Assembly: GCA_038324085.1 (NCBI GenBank)
Contig: JBBQHP010000005.1
Span: 62,001-126,000 of the forward strand
Direction: 5' to 3'
Length of the DNA: 64,000 nt
Origin: Ga0077523 sp038324085
GTDB taxonomy: Bacteria; Pseudomonadota; Gammaproteobacteria; Burkholderiales; Ga0077523
Shown: positions 36,999 through 45,467 of the stretch, piece after piece
Layout of the letters: every line of letters starts with the position of its first letter
Position numbering within the stretch: the stretch's first letter is position 1
The notes under the pieces: model-generated
The model's database searches: none
Seen by the model: the letters and a program-made list of their open reading frames with translations, nothing else
What the model was told of the DNA's origin: nothing
Translations under genes and position numbers: made by a program

Positions 36999-38060
36999 CT
37001 ACTTCACGCTCCCCACCACCCCCTTCACGAAGAAGTCCATGCTCTCCAGGACTGCCATGGCCATCGGCTTGCCGGCGGCGAGCAGTTCCTTGCCGTCCTG
37101 CGCGATCAGCGGGCCGGACCACACCGCGAACCTGCCGTTCACGATCTCGTCCTTCTTCGCGAGGATGGACTTGCGCACCGGCTCGGTCACGGCGGGGCCG
37201 AACGGGTCGAGCACGACCGTGCCGTCCTTCAGGTCACCGCGGATGTGCGACGGCTGCCACTTGCCGGACTTGATCTCGTCCACCACCTTCACCATCGTCG
37301 GACCCCAGTTCCAGGACGCACCGGTGAGCACGGCCTTGGGTGCGAACCTCGACACGTCCACGTCCTTGCCGACGACGTGGATGCCGCGTTTCTCCGCGGT
37401 CTGCGCGATGGTGATCGGGCTGTCCACCTGTTCGCCGATCACGTCGATCCCGGCATCGATGAGCGAGTTGGAGGCTTCCGCTTCCTTGGCCGGGTCGAGC
37501 CAGCCGCCGGTCCACACCACCGTGGTGGTGACCGCAGGATTCACCGCCTGGGCGCCCAGGGTGAAGGCATTGATCGAACGCACCACCTGAGGGATCGGGA
37601 ACGCGGCGATGAAACCGAGCTTGCCGCTCTTTGTGACCGATCCCGCCGCCATGCCCGCGAGGTAGATCGCGTCGTCCGAATTGGCCCAGTAGGTGCCGAC
37701 GTTGGCGCCGAGCTTGAGACCGCCGGCGTGCATGAACGAGACCTTCGGGTATTTCCTGCCGAGCGCGATCGCGTAGTCGAGGTAGCCGTAGCTGGTCGCG
37801 AAGATGATGTTCGCGCCGGACTTGATCATGCGCTCCATCACCCGCTCGACCTCGGCCGTCTCGGGGATGTTCTCCACGTGCAGCGTCCTGGTGCCGGCGA
37901 CATGCGTCTCGACGAACTGCCGGCCGAGATCGTGCGAAGTGTTGTAGCCGTAGTCCTTCTCGGGCCCGACGTAGATGTAGCCGATGGTCTGGGCACCAGC
38001 CGTATCGAGCGTGATGGCGAGAGCGGCGGCGGCGATGGCGAACAGTCGATGCAGTTTCAC
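36999..38060 (-). CDS. BMP-family ABC transporter solute-binding protein
   Basis: A 353-residue periplasmic binding protein of the Bmp/PnrA family, which binds purine nucleosides and related compounds. GTG start at 38060 with a perfect AAGGAG six bases upstream; the open frame to 38297 is spurious. Signal peptide MKLHRLFAIAAAALAITLDT (AGA/Q) without a lipobox Cys, so it is soluble rather than a lipoprotein. Domain signs: IGYIYVGPEKDYGYNTSHDL, NIIFATSYGYLDYAIALG, KVSFMHAGG and DAIYLAGMAAG. Next to it upstream are two permeases and the ATPase of the same transporter, downstream a cysteine hydrolase and RidA. Confidence 0.92.
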   Translation of the reverse strand: MKLHRLFAIAAAALAITLDTAGAQTIGYIYVGPEKDYGYNTSHDLGRQFVETHVAGTRTLHVENIPETAEVERVMERMIKSGANIIFATSYGYLDYAIALGRKYPKVSFMHAGGLKLGANVGTYWANSDDAIYLAGMAAGSVTKSGKLGFIAAFPIPQVVRSINAFTLGAQAVNPAVTTTVVWTGGWLDPAKEAEASNSLIDAGIDVIGEQVDSPITIAQTAEKRGIHVVGKDVDVSRFAPKAVLTGASWNWGPTMVKVVDEIKSGKWQPSHIRGDLKDGTVVLDPFGPAVTEPVRKSILAKKDEIVNGRFAVWSGPLIAQDGKELLAAGKPMAMAVLESMDFFVKGVVGSVK

Positions 38061-38098
38061 GGTGGACTCCTTCCGGTTGGGTTGGGGTGGGGCGGACG

Positions 38099-39019
38099 TC
38101 ATCGATCCATGACGGCCTTGAGGCCTGCGGGCGCGCCGCTGTCGCGGGCGCGAACGTAGGTGAGGGTGAGCACGACAAGGCTTGCGACGTAGGGCAACGT
38201 GTGCAGCAGGTGGGCGGAGATCGGCGTGTCCGCCGCCTGCAGGCGCAGCGACAGCGCTTCCGCGCCGCCGAACAGCAGCGCGGCCGGCAAGGTCCACCAG
38301 GGGTTCCAGCGCGCGACGATCACCAGTCCCACGGCGACGAGGCCGCGACCGGCACTCATGCCTTCAGCCCAGGTGCGGGTGTAGTCCACCGACAGTGCGG
38401 CACCGCCGAGGCCGGACAGCAGCCCGCCCGCGAGGACTGCCTGCATCTGGATCCAGGCGGGCGCAACGCCTGCCGCGCGCGCGGAATCCGGCGCTTCGCC
38501 GACGGCGCGCCAGCGCAGTCCCGTGCGCGTGCCGTACAACCAGACCCCGATCGCGGGCACCAGCAGCAGCGCGATCAGCACCGTGGGCGTCATGCCCGCG
38601 ACGACGGAGCCGATGATCGGCCAGTGCGCGACCGGTCCCGCCGCGACGGAATCGAACGACGCGATCTTCCGGCCCACGAGGCCCGCGCCGAGGTAGGCCG
38701 ACAAGCCGAAGCCGAGCATCCAGACAGCGAGCCCGCTGGCGAACTGGTTCGCCTGAGCGCCGATCGCAAGCACGGCGTGCACCGATGACAGCAGCAATCC
38801 CGCGCCGGCACCGGCCGCAAGACCGAGCCACGGATCGCCCAGCGCTGCCGTGGCTCCGTAACCGGCCATCGCGCCGATCAGCATCTGGCCCTCGGTGCCG
38901 AGATTGATCACCCCCGTGCGCTGCCCGAGACATTCACCGAGCAGGGCCAGCAGCAGCGGGGTCGCGCTGCGCAGCGCCGAAATCAGGAAGCCGCTGAAAA
39001 CGATCTCGAGACTATCCAT
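38099..39019 (-). CDS. BMP-type ABC transporter permease, second subunit
   Basis: A 306-residue inner-membrane permease of the BPD_transp_2 (RbsC/YufQ-like) family. The signature is GECLGQRTGVINLGTEGQML near the N-terminus. Eight or so hydrophobic segments follow, with GANQFASG-like AQANQFASGLAVWMLGFGL and WRAVGEAPDSARAAGV in the cytoplasmic loop that contacts the ATPase. The ATG at 39019 overlaps the previous permease stop by eight bases; the longer open frame to 39154 is rejected. It forms a heterodimer with the preceding permease. Confidence 0.92.
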   Translation of the reverse strand: MDSLEIVFSGFLISALRSATPLLLALLGECLGQRTGVINLGTEGQMLIGAMAGYGATAALGDPWLGLAAGAGAGLLLSSVHAVLAIGAQANQFASGLAVWMLGFGLSAYLGAGLVGRKIASFDSVAAGPVAHWPIIGSVVAGMTPTVLIALLLVPAIGVWLYGTRTGLRWRAVGEAPDSARAAGVAPAWIQMQAVLAGGLLSGLGGAALSVDYTRTWAEGMSAGRGLVAVGLVIVARWNPWWTLPAALLFGGAEALSLRLQAADTPISAHLLHTLPYVASLVVLTLTYVRARDSGAPAGLKAVMDR

Positions 39020-40052
39020 GGCTGCGCTCCAGTCGCTTGAGGCAGCCGCCCGCGAACAGCACGCCGACGAACAGCAATCCTTGCACGACGAGCGAGATCG
39101 ACGACGGCAGGTCCGCCAGCATCTGCAATCCGTCCCCGGAGGCGAGCAGGGCACCCACCAGCAGGCTCAACGGCAGGATGCGCAGGCAGTCGTTGCGTGC
39201 AAGCCAGGCCACGAGAAACCCGCTGAAGCCCGCGCCGGCCGAGATGTTGGCCTGCAAGCGCCCCTGGATCGAGGCGGTCTCCAGAATGCCCGCGAGGCCT
39301 GCGAGCATGCCGCCGAGCGCCATCGTGAGCAAGATGTTGCGGCGCCAGTGCAGCCCCGCGGCGATGCCCGCGCGCGGATTGCTGCGCAGGATGTCGAGCG
39401 TCAGGCCCCAACGCGTGCGGGTCAGCGTGAGATGCAGCGCCACGGCGAGTGCGATGGCGAGCCAGAGACCGACGTGCACGCGGCTGTCGAAGAATGTCGG
39501 CGGCTTGAAGGGGGCGGGAAATTCGGCCGTCGCCGGCCAGCCCTGGCTCGCGGGATTCTTCCAGGGGCCGTACACCACCCACGTGACCAGCAGGGCGGCG
39601 ATGTAGTTCGTGAGCAGGGTCACGATGGTTTCGTTCACGCCGAGCCGCGCCTTGAGCAATGCCGGCACCATCGACCACGCCGCGGCCGCAAGCATGGCGA
39701 CGACGACCATCGCCACGCAGGGCCAGACGCCGGTCGCCGCGGAATTGGTCAGCATGAAGCCGGTGCCGAGCAGCGCGCCGACGTAGATCTGACCCTCGGC
39801 GCCGACTGTGATCAGTCCGATGCGCGCCGGCAACGCTGTGGCGAGCGCGCACAGCAGGATCGGCGTCGTGCGCACCAGCGACTCGGTCAGCGCATAGCCG
39901 TCGCCGGCGGCGGATCGTGCGATCAGCCAGAGCAGCGCGACGGGCTCGCGCCCGATCGCTGCGAAGAACGCGCCGGTGAGCAGCAGCACGGCGACCACGG
40001 CGATCGCGAGTCGACCCGTCGCGGAGAATGCAAGGCTACGCATGAACGGCAT
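39012..40052 (-). CDS. BMP-type ABC transporter permease, first subunit
   Basis: A 346-residue permease, YufP-like. Signature region ALPARIGLITVGAEGQIYVG; cytoplasmic loop GLTLDILRSNPRAGIAAGLH; multiple membrane helices, the first at LAIAVVAVLLLTGAFFAAIG. The ATG at 40052 lies 17 bases inside the end of the ATPase gene; a second ATG (MRSLAFSATGR) three codons later is equally possible. It pairs with the downstream permease to form the membrane channel. Confidence 0.91.
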   Translation of the reverse strand: MPFMRSLAFSATGRLAIAVVAVLLLTGAFFAAIGREPVALLWLIARSAAGDGYALTESLVRTTPILLCALATALPARIGLITVGAEGQIYVGALLGTGFMLTNSAATGVWPCVAMVVVAMLAAAAWSMVPALLKARLGVNETIVTLLTNYIAALLVTWVVYGPWKNPASQGWPATAEFPAPFKPPTFFDSRVHVGLWLAIALAVALHLTLTRTRWGLTLDILRSNPRAGIAAGLHWRRNILLTMALGGMLAGLAGILETASIQGRLQANISAGAGFSGFLVAWLARNDCLRILPLSLLVGALLASGDGLQMLADLPSSISLVVQGLLFVGVLFAGGCLKRLERSHG

Positions 40053-41550
40053 CGCTCACCGGTGCCTGCGCGTGGCCGACCATCCAGGCCCCGAGCTGCT
40101 GCCGGGTTGCAGCGGTCGCCGGAATCACGCCCGCGACGCGCCCTCGATAGAGCACTGCGATGCGGTGGGCATAGCGCATCAGGTCGTCGAGATCCTCCGA
40201 GATCCACAGGACGCAGGCACCGCGGCGAGCGTGCGCGAACAAGGCGTCGTAGACCGCGGCGGCAGCTGCCACGTCGAGTCCCATGGTCGGGCAGCACGCC
40301 ACCACGAGGGCCGGGGTGCCGGACAGTTCGCGCGCGGCGACGAGTTTCTGCAGGTTGCCGCCCGAGAGCGTGCCTGCGAGCAACGCCGGATCGGTGGGCC
40401 GGATGTCGAAGGAGTGCACCAGCGCCGCCGCGTCGGCGACCAGTCGGGCGTGGTCCGGCAGGAATGGCAGGTCGCGTATGCGCTTGAGCATGAGATTCAC
40501 CGCCACGCTCAGGTCCGGTGCGATGGCATTGCGCAGCGGCTGCTCGGGCAGGCAGGCGACCGAGGGTTGCGCGGGCGTTTCGGCGCGAGCCGCCTGCAGG
40601 GTCTCGCCGTCGACGATGAGCTCCCCGGAACGGATGATCGCGAGACCCGTGAGCGCGTCGGCCAGGGTCTGCTGGCCGTTGCCGGAAACGCCGGCGATGC
40701 CGAGGATCTCGCCGCCGGCAATGCCAAGATCGACGTCCGCTATGGCGCCTGTTTCGTTCGATGCCGACAAGGCCCGGATCCGGCAGCGCACGATGGCGTC
40801 CGGCGCTGCGGCGACGGGCCGTGCTGTCGCGAGTGCATCTTCGCCGACCACCAGTCGCACCAGATCGTCCGCGCCGGTGTCGGCGGTCCGCAGCCGCGCG
40901 ACCACGCGGCCGCGGCGCATGACCACGACCTCGTCGGCGCAGGCGAACACGTCTTCGAGCTTGTGGGTGATCAGCGCCACGGCGGCGCCGGCCGCGGCGA
41001 TGCGGCGGATCTCGCCGCGCAGGCGCCCGGCTTCAGCCGGTGTGAGCACCGACGTGGGCTCGTCGAGGATCACGATGCGCGCTTCGAGATTGAGCACCTT
41101 GACCAGTTCCACGAGCTGCATCTCGCCGACCGCGAGTCGCGACACCAGCGCGTCGGGATCCACTTCCGGCGCGATGTCGCCCAGGCGCAGGACCGGATCG
41201 GCGAAAGCCCTGGCACCGCGCGCCAGCCACCACGGCAGCCGCGGATGCGTCAGTGCCAGGTTCTCGCGCACGGTGAGCGCCGGGATGAGGCTGAATTGCT
41301 GGAACACCATTCCGATGCCCAGCGCCGCCGCGGCCCTGGGTGAAGCCACGTCCACGGTGACCCCGTCCACGACGATCGCACCCGCGTCGGCACGGTAGAA
41401 GCCGAACAGGATCTTCATCAGCGTGCTCTTGCCGGCGCCGTTCTCGCCGAGCAGTGCGGTGACCCGCCCGGATTCGAGGTCCAGGTCGACGCGATCGTTG
41501 GCGAGCGTGGTGCCGAAGCGCTTGGTGATGTTCCGCAGGCTGGTGAGCAT
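40036..41550 (-). CDS. BMP-type ABC transporter ATPase (two NBDs)
   Basis: A 504-residue fused double ATPase like RbsA/YufO. NBD1: Walker A GENGAGKST (35-43), signature replaced by RLAVGEMQLVELVKVLNLEA, Walker B VILDEPTSVL and THKLEDVF. NBD2: the degenerate P-loop GVSGNGQQTL and signature LSGGNLQKLVAARELSG. A weak Walker motif in the second half is normal for this class. It is the first gene of the operon ATPase-permease-permease-BMP protein-cysteine hydrolase-RidA. The substrate is most likely a nucleoside, nucleobase or breakdown product of one. Confidence 0.93.
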   Translation of the reverse strand: MLTSLRNITKRFGTTLANDRVDLDLESGRVTALLGENGAGKSTLMKILFGFYRADAGAIVVDGVTVDVASPRAAAALGIGMVFQQFSLIPALTVRENLALTHPRLPWWLARGARAFADPVLRLGDIAPEVDPDALVSRLAVGEMQLVELVKVLNLEARIVILDEPTSVLTPAEAGRLRGEIRRIAAAGAAVALITHKLEDVFACADEVVVMRRGRVVARLRTADTGADDLVRLVVGEDALATARPVAAAPDAIVRCRIRALSASNETGAIADVDLGIAGGEILGIAGVSGNGQQTLADALTGLAIIRSGELIVDGETLQAARAETPAQPSVACLPEQPLRNAIAPDLSVAVNLMLKRIRDLPFLPDHARLVADAAALVHSFDIRPTDPALLAGTLSGGNLQKLVAARELSGTPALVVACCPTMGLDVAAAAAVYDALFAHARRGACVLWISEDLDDLMRYAHRIAVLYRGRVAGVIPATAATRQQLGAWMVGHAQAPVSDAVHA

Positions 41551-41580
41551 GGTGGCGACGATGAAGCGTCGAGACCGATG

Positions 41581-41670
41581 CTAGGCAACGCTGGGCTCGC
41601 GCGGAATCGCTCGCACCGTGATTGCAAGCTGGTGTGAAGCGCTAGACGCAACTAGCGGGAAACGCTAGCG
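41581..41670. other. CTAG-rich stretch between divergent genes
   Basis: Four CTAG tetramers lie within 90 bases (41581, 41642, 41652, 41665), one inside the palindrome CGCTAGCG. CTAG is normally rare in such genomes. The same CGCTAGCG core starts each unit of the 118-bp repeat at 19.3 kb. The 281-base region (41551-41831) also carries the promoters for the ABC operon and the HsdR-like gene. Confidence 0.45.
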
Positions 41671-41831
41671 ATGAGCGCGGACCGACGGCGGCAATCCGGC
41701 ACCCCGCTGCGCTCCCGGGCCGCAGGCAACCGCCCCGGACCGCGTTTCGCCGACACACCGCGCGTGTTAGCCTGCCGGACGAGCGCTACGGGCGACGGGT
41801 TCTCGTCCGACCCACGCTCGCAAACCCAGCG

Positions 41832-44747
41832 ATGAGCCAGTTCGCCTTCCTTCAGCACGATTGGCGTCCGGTATTCGACGCCGCGTCCCGGGCCGAGGAC
41901 GCGTTGCCCGCCGATCCGCGCGCTGCGTGCTTCTATGCCCGGCGTGCGCTGGAATTGGCGATGGCGTGGGCTTACAAGTACGACCCGGCGCTACGGCTGC
42001 CTTTCCTGGACACCTTGAACGCGCTGATCGGGGAGCCGAGCTTCAAGGCGCTGGCGGGTGAAGTGGTGGTGAGCAAGACGCGTTTGATCGCGACCCTCGG
42101 CAATCGCGCCGACCACAGCCATCGCGCGATTCCCGCGGACGCCGCCGTGCTGGCCTTACGCGAGCTGTTCCACGTGGGGTACTGGTTCGCGCGCAGTTAC
42201 GGGCGAGCGGTATCGCCGTCGCCGGACCTGCACTTCGATCCGGCCATCGCCACGCCGCATGCCGCGAGGTCGCACAGAGAAGGCGTGGAATCGCTGCAGC
42301 AGCTCGAAGCCGAACTGCGCGGGCGCGATGAGAGCCTCGCCGGATTGTTCGCGGGTACGGTTGCCTTGGACGCGGAGCTGAAGCGCAAGCGCGACGAGGT
42401 CGCCGCAGCGAGGCAGGCAGCGGCCCTGCAGCCCGACCGGCACGACTACGAGGAAGCCGGGACCCGCGACCGGGTGATCGACCTGCTGCTCGAGGAGGCA
42501 GGCTGGCCCATGGACCGGCCCCGCGACCGGGAATTCAAGGTCGACGACGGGCCCGGCGGGAAGCAGGTCTGCGTGGACCTGGTGTTCTGGGGCGACGACG
42601 GCAAGCCGCTCGGACTGGTGGAAACCAGGCGAACGCGCCACGACCGCAGCGAGGGACAGCGGCAGGCGGGGCTCTGCGCCGACTACCTGGAGCGGGCGTT
42701 CGGCCAACGCCCGGTGATCTTCCAGTCGAGCGGCTGTCGGCACTGGCTCTGGGACGAAGCGCTCCAGCCACCGCGGGAGGTGCAGGGGTTCTACCGGAAG
42801 GCGGAGCTGCTGCGCCTCATCCAGCGGCGCGCGGAGCGCAGACCGCTCGGCGCCGCCGAGATCAGACGCGCGATCGTCGGACGCTTCTACCAGACGCGCT
42901 GCATCCGGCGCGTGGCCGAAGCGTTCGAGCGGGAGCATCGCCGCGAGGCGCTCCTGACGATGGCGAGCGGCACCGGAAAGACGCGCTCCGTCATCGCGCT
43001 CTGCGACCTGCTGCTGCGGCGCAATTGGGTCAGACAGGTGCTCTTCCTCGCGGACGGCGCGGTACTCGTGAATCAGGTGGTGGCCAGCTTCAAGCGACAC
43101 ATGCCCGACGCCACGACGGTGAATCTGATCGCCGACAAGTACGGCGAAGGCCAGATCTTCGTCTCGACCCATGCGGCCATGATGGGGCTGATCGAATCGA
43201 CGCGCGACATCCAGCTCCGGTTCGGCGTCGGCCATTTCGATCTGGTGGTTGTCCACGAGGCGCATCCGTCGGTGTTCCGGAAATACCGCGCGATCTTCGA
43301 CCACTTCGATGCACTGCTCGTGGGGCTCACGGCGACTCCGGAGGCTGCGGTGGAACACGAGACCTACGCTCGCTTCGATCTCGACGATGGCGCACCGACC
43401 GACGGCTGCTCCGCCGAGGAGGCCGCGCGCGATGGCTTCCTGGTTCCGCCGCGCGCGGTCCCGGCCCCATTCAGATTTCTGCGCGAGGAGCTCGGGTACC
43501 AGGAACTGTCGGAAGACGAGCGGGACCGGTGGGACGCTCTCGAATGGGACGAGGACCGTGAGGTCGCGGATCGGGTCGAACGGGAGTCGCATCGGCGGGC
43601 GCTGTTCGACCGCGACAATGTGGACAGTGTGCTGACCCACCTGATGCGCCACGGCATCAGGGTTGCCGGTGGTGACCGCCTGGGCAAGACGATCGTGTTC
43701 GCGCAGAACCAGGCCCACGCCCGGTTCATCGCCGAGCGCTTCCAGGCGAACTTTCCACAGTACGGCGGTGAGTTCGCGCGCGCGATCACGCTCGCGACCG
43801 CGCAGACGCAGAATCTCGTCGAGCATTTCTCGCGCAAGGCGGCGGCGCCCCATCTCGCCATCTCCGCGGACGCGCTCGACATCGGCGTCGACATTCCGGA
43901 GGTGGTGAATCTGGTGTTCTTCAGGCCGGTGCACTCGAGGAGCAGGTTCCATCAGATGATGGGCCGCGCGGCGCGCCCGTGTCCGGACCTGTTCGCGCCG
44001 GGAAAGCACAAGCGCTGCTTCCACGTCTTCGATTGCTGCCACAACCTGGAGTACTTCGATCATCCCGTCCCGGAGATGGCGGACGCGGGCACGGAGTCCC
44101 TGGGCAAACGCTTGTTCACCGCGCGGCTCGAACTGATCGGTGCTCTGGATCACGCGACCGGGGGTGCAGCGGTGAGCGCTGCGGCGGGAATCGACCGTGG
44201 CGAGCCCAAGACCGATGCAGACGTGCGCCGGCTGACCGGCGAATTGCTGCACGCGGAGGTCGCCGCGATGAATGTCGACGACATGGTCGTGCGACCGCAC
44301 CGGAGCATCGTGGAGAAATATGCATTGCCCGAAGCCTGGACCGCACTGTCCGCCGGGGCCGTGGCGGAGCTCTCGCGGGAGGTCGCGGGCCTGCCCTCGA
44401 CGTTCGGACCGCAGCCCGAGGATGCGCGCCGTTTCGATCTGCTGATTGTCCATCTGCAGCTCGGATTGCTTCGTGCCGAACCGGAATCCGGGCGAGTGCG
44501 GGATCAGATGCGGCAGATCGCCGCGCTGCTCGAGGAGCGAAGCGCCAGCCCCCTGGTGCGCCTGCAGATGGCGCTGGTCGGACAGGTACAGACCGAAGCG
44601 TGGTGGCAGGACGTCACCATCTGGAAGCTCGAAACCGTGCGCCGACGGTTGCGCGATCTCGTCACCTTGATCGACGTGCGGCAGCGCAGGCCGCTCTACC
44701 TGGAATTCGAGGACGGGACGGACGCCGGCGACGAGGACGCATCCTGA
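41832..44747 (+). CDS. Solitary HsdR-like (type I restriction R subunit) protein with altered motifs
   Basis: A 971-residue protein with the layout of EcoEI-type HsdR. A DUF4145-like helical N-terminus (about 10-120) is followed by a coiled coil (150-200), an HSDR_N nuclease-like domain (205-310), helicase lobes (355-560, 600-740) and an EcoEI R C-terminal region (780-950). Walker A is intact (SGTGKT, K383), as are GLTATP (498-503) and the two Arg of QMMGRAARP (712, 715). Several key residues differ. The nuclease E-x-K is E264-T-R266. The DEAH box is HEAH (475-478). Motif Ia LADR is LADG (R to G409). DTGID is DIGVD. No hsdM or hsdS is within the window. It may be a decaying or repurposed ATPase. 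The frame is intact. Confidence 0.88.
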   Translation: MSQFAFLQHDWRPVFDAASRAEDALPADPRAACFYARRALELAMAWAYKYDPALRLPFLDTLNALIGEPSFKALAGEVVVSKTRLIATLGNRADHSHRAIPADAAVLALRELFHVGYWFARSYGRAVSPSPDLHFDPAIATPHAARSHREGVESLQQLEAELRGRDESLAGLFAGTVALDAELKRKRDEVAAARQAAALQPDRHDYEEAGTRDRVIDLLLEEAGWPMDRPRDREFKVDDGPGGKQVCVDLVFWGDDGKPLGLVETRRTRHDRSEGQRQAGLCADYLERAFGQRPVIFQSSGCRHWLWDEALQPPREVQGFYRKAELLRLIQRRAERRPLGAAEIRRAIVGRFYQTRCIRRVAEAFEREHRREALLTMASGTGKTRSVIALCDLLLRRNWVRQVLFLADGAVLVNQVVASFKRHMPDATTVNLIADKYGEGQIFVSTHAAMMGLIESTRDIQLRFGVGHFDLVVVHEAHPSVFRKYRAIFDHFDALLVGLTATPEAAVEHETYARFDLDDGAPTDGCSAEEAARDGFLVPPRAVPAPFRFLREELGYQELSEDERDRWDALEWDEDREVADRVERESHRRALFDRDNVDSVLTHLMRHGIRVAGGDRLGKTIVFAQNQAHARFIAERFQANFPQYGGEFARAITLATAQTQNLVEHFSRKAAAPHLAISADALDIGVDIPEVVNLVFFRPVHSRSRFHQMMGRAARPCPDLFAPGKHKRCFHVFDCCHNLEYFDHPVPEMADAGTESLGKRLFTARLELIGALDHATGGAAVSAAAGIDRGEPKTDADVRRLTGELLHAEVAAMNVDDMVVRPHRSIVEKYALPEAWTALSAGAVAELSREVAGLPSTFGPQPEDARRFDLLIVHLQLGLLRAEPESGRVRDQMRQIAALLEERSASPLVRLQMALVGQVQTEAWWQDVTIWKLETVRRRLRDLVTLIDVRQRRPLYLEFEDGTDAGDEDAS

Positions 44748-44822
44748 AACCGCGACGCGCCGTCGTGACCGCCATGGCATCCGGCTGGCACTCTTCCGGG
44801 CGGGGCACCGCCACCGCACCCG

Positions 44823-45467
44823 TCAATCGCCGAGCGTGCTGTAGGCGTAGCGCGCAAGCTCGGCCGCGGAGGCCAGCCCGAGCTTGCGCTTGATGTTCGC
44901 CCGATGCGCCTCGATGGTGTTGACGCTGCGCTTCAGTGTCTCGGCGATTTGGCCGCTCTTCATCCCGCGCCCCACGAGCCGCAGCACTTCGAACTCGCGA
45001 TCGGTGAGCGTGGCCAGCGGTGCGGCCGCAGGTTCGGGCGCGGACACGACGATGCGCTCGAGCAGCCGGGCACGCAGCGGGTCGCTCAGGTACAGCGCGC
45101 CGTTGCGCACGTCGCGCAGCGCGGCCACGATCTTGCGCGGCGCTTCCTGCTTCATCACATAGCCGCGCGCGCCGGCGCGCAGCGCCCGTTCCGCATACAG
45201 ATTCTCGTCGTGCATGGACACCACCACGCAACGCGTGGCGGGATGATGCGTCTTCATGGCCTTGAGCAGTTCGAGCCCCGAGCGTCCTTCCAGCGAGATG
45301 TCGACCACGGCCAGGGCAATGCTGCGCGAGGCGAGGGCAGCGAGGGCTTCGTCCATGTTGCCCGCTTCCGCACAGGCATCGAAGTCCGGTTCCCGGTTCA
45401 CGAGCTGCACGATGCCCTCGCGCAGGATCGGGTGGTCGTCGACCACGAGCACGGTCGTCTTATCCAT
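44823..45467 (-). CDS. NarL/FixJ-type response regulator
   Basis: A 214-residue regulator. Receiver domain residues 4-120 with acidic D10-D11, phospho-acceptor D56 in VVDISLEG and Lys in YVMKQEAP. LuxR-type HTH at about 145-205 (LTDREFEVLRLVGRGMKSGQ, IAETLKRSVNTIEAHRANIK). The ATG at 45467 overlaps the sensor kinase stop (ATGGATAA), so the two are translationally coupled; the frame upstream of that is inside the kinase gene. It is presumably phosphorylated by the adjoining kinase and binds DNA as a dimer. Confidence 0.93.
   Translation of the reverse strand: MDKTTVLVVDDHPILREGIVQLVNREPDFDACAEAGNMDEALAALASRSIALAVVDISLEGRSGLELLKAMKTHHPATRCVVVSMHDENLYAERALRAGARGYVMKQEAPRKIVAALRDVRNGALYLSDPLRARLLERIVVSAPEPAAAPLATLTDREFEVLRLVGRGMKSGQIAETLKRSVNTIEAHRANIKRKLGLASAAELARYAYSTLGD

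Noticed and set aside
41652..41858. 68-residue minus-strand frame upstream of the HsdR-like gene
   Set aside because: Overlaps the start of the clear plus-strand gene and has no ribosome-binding site or recognisable sequence.
42156..44819. 887-codon open frame antisense to the HsdR-like gene
   Set aside because: Composition is the mirror of the sense gene and has no domain likeness.
41551..45467. Complete restriction or defence island around the HsdR-like gene
   Set aside because: Neighbours are an ABC importer and a two-component system. There are no methylase, specificity, toxin or integrase genes.
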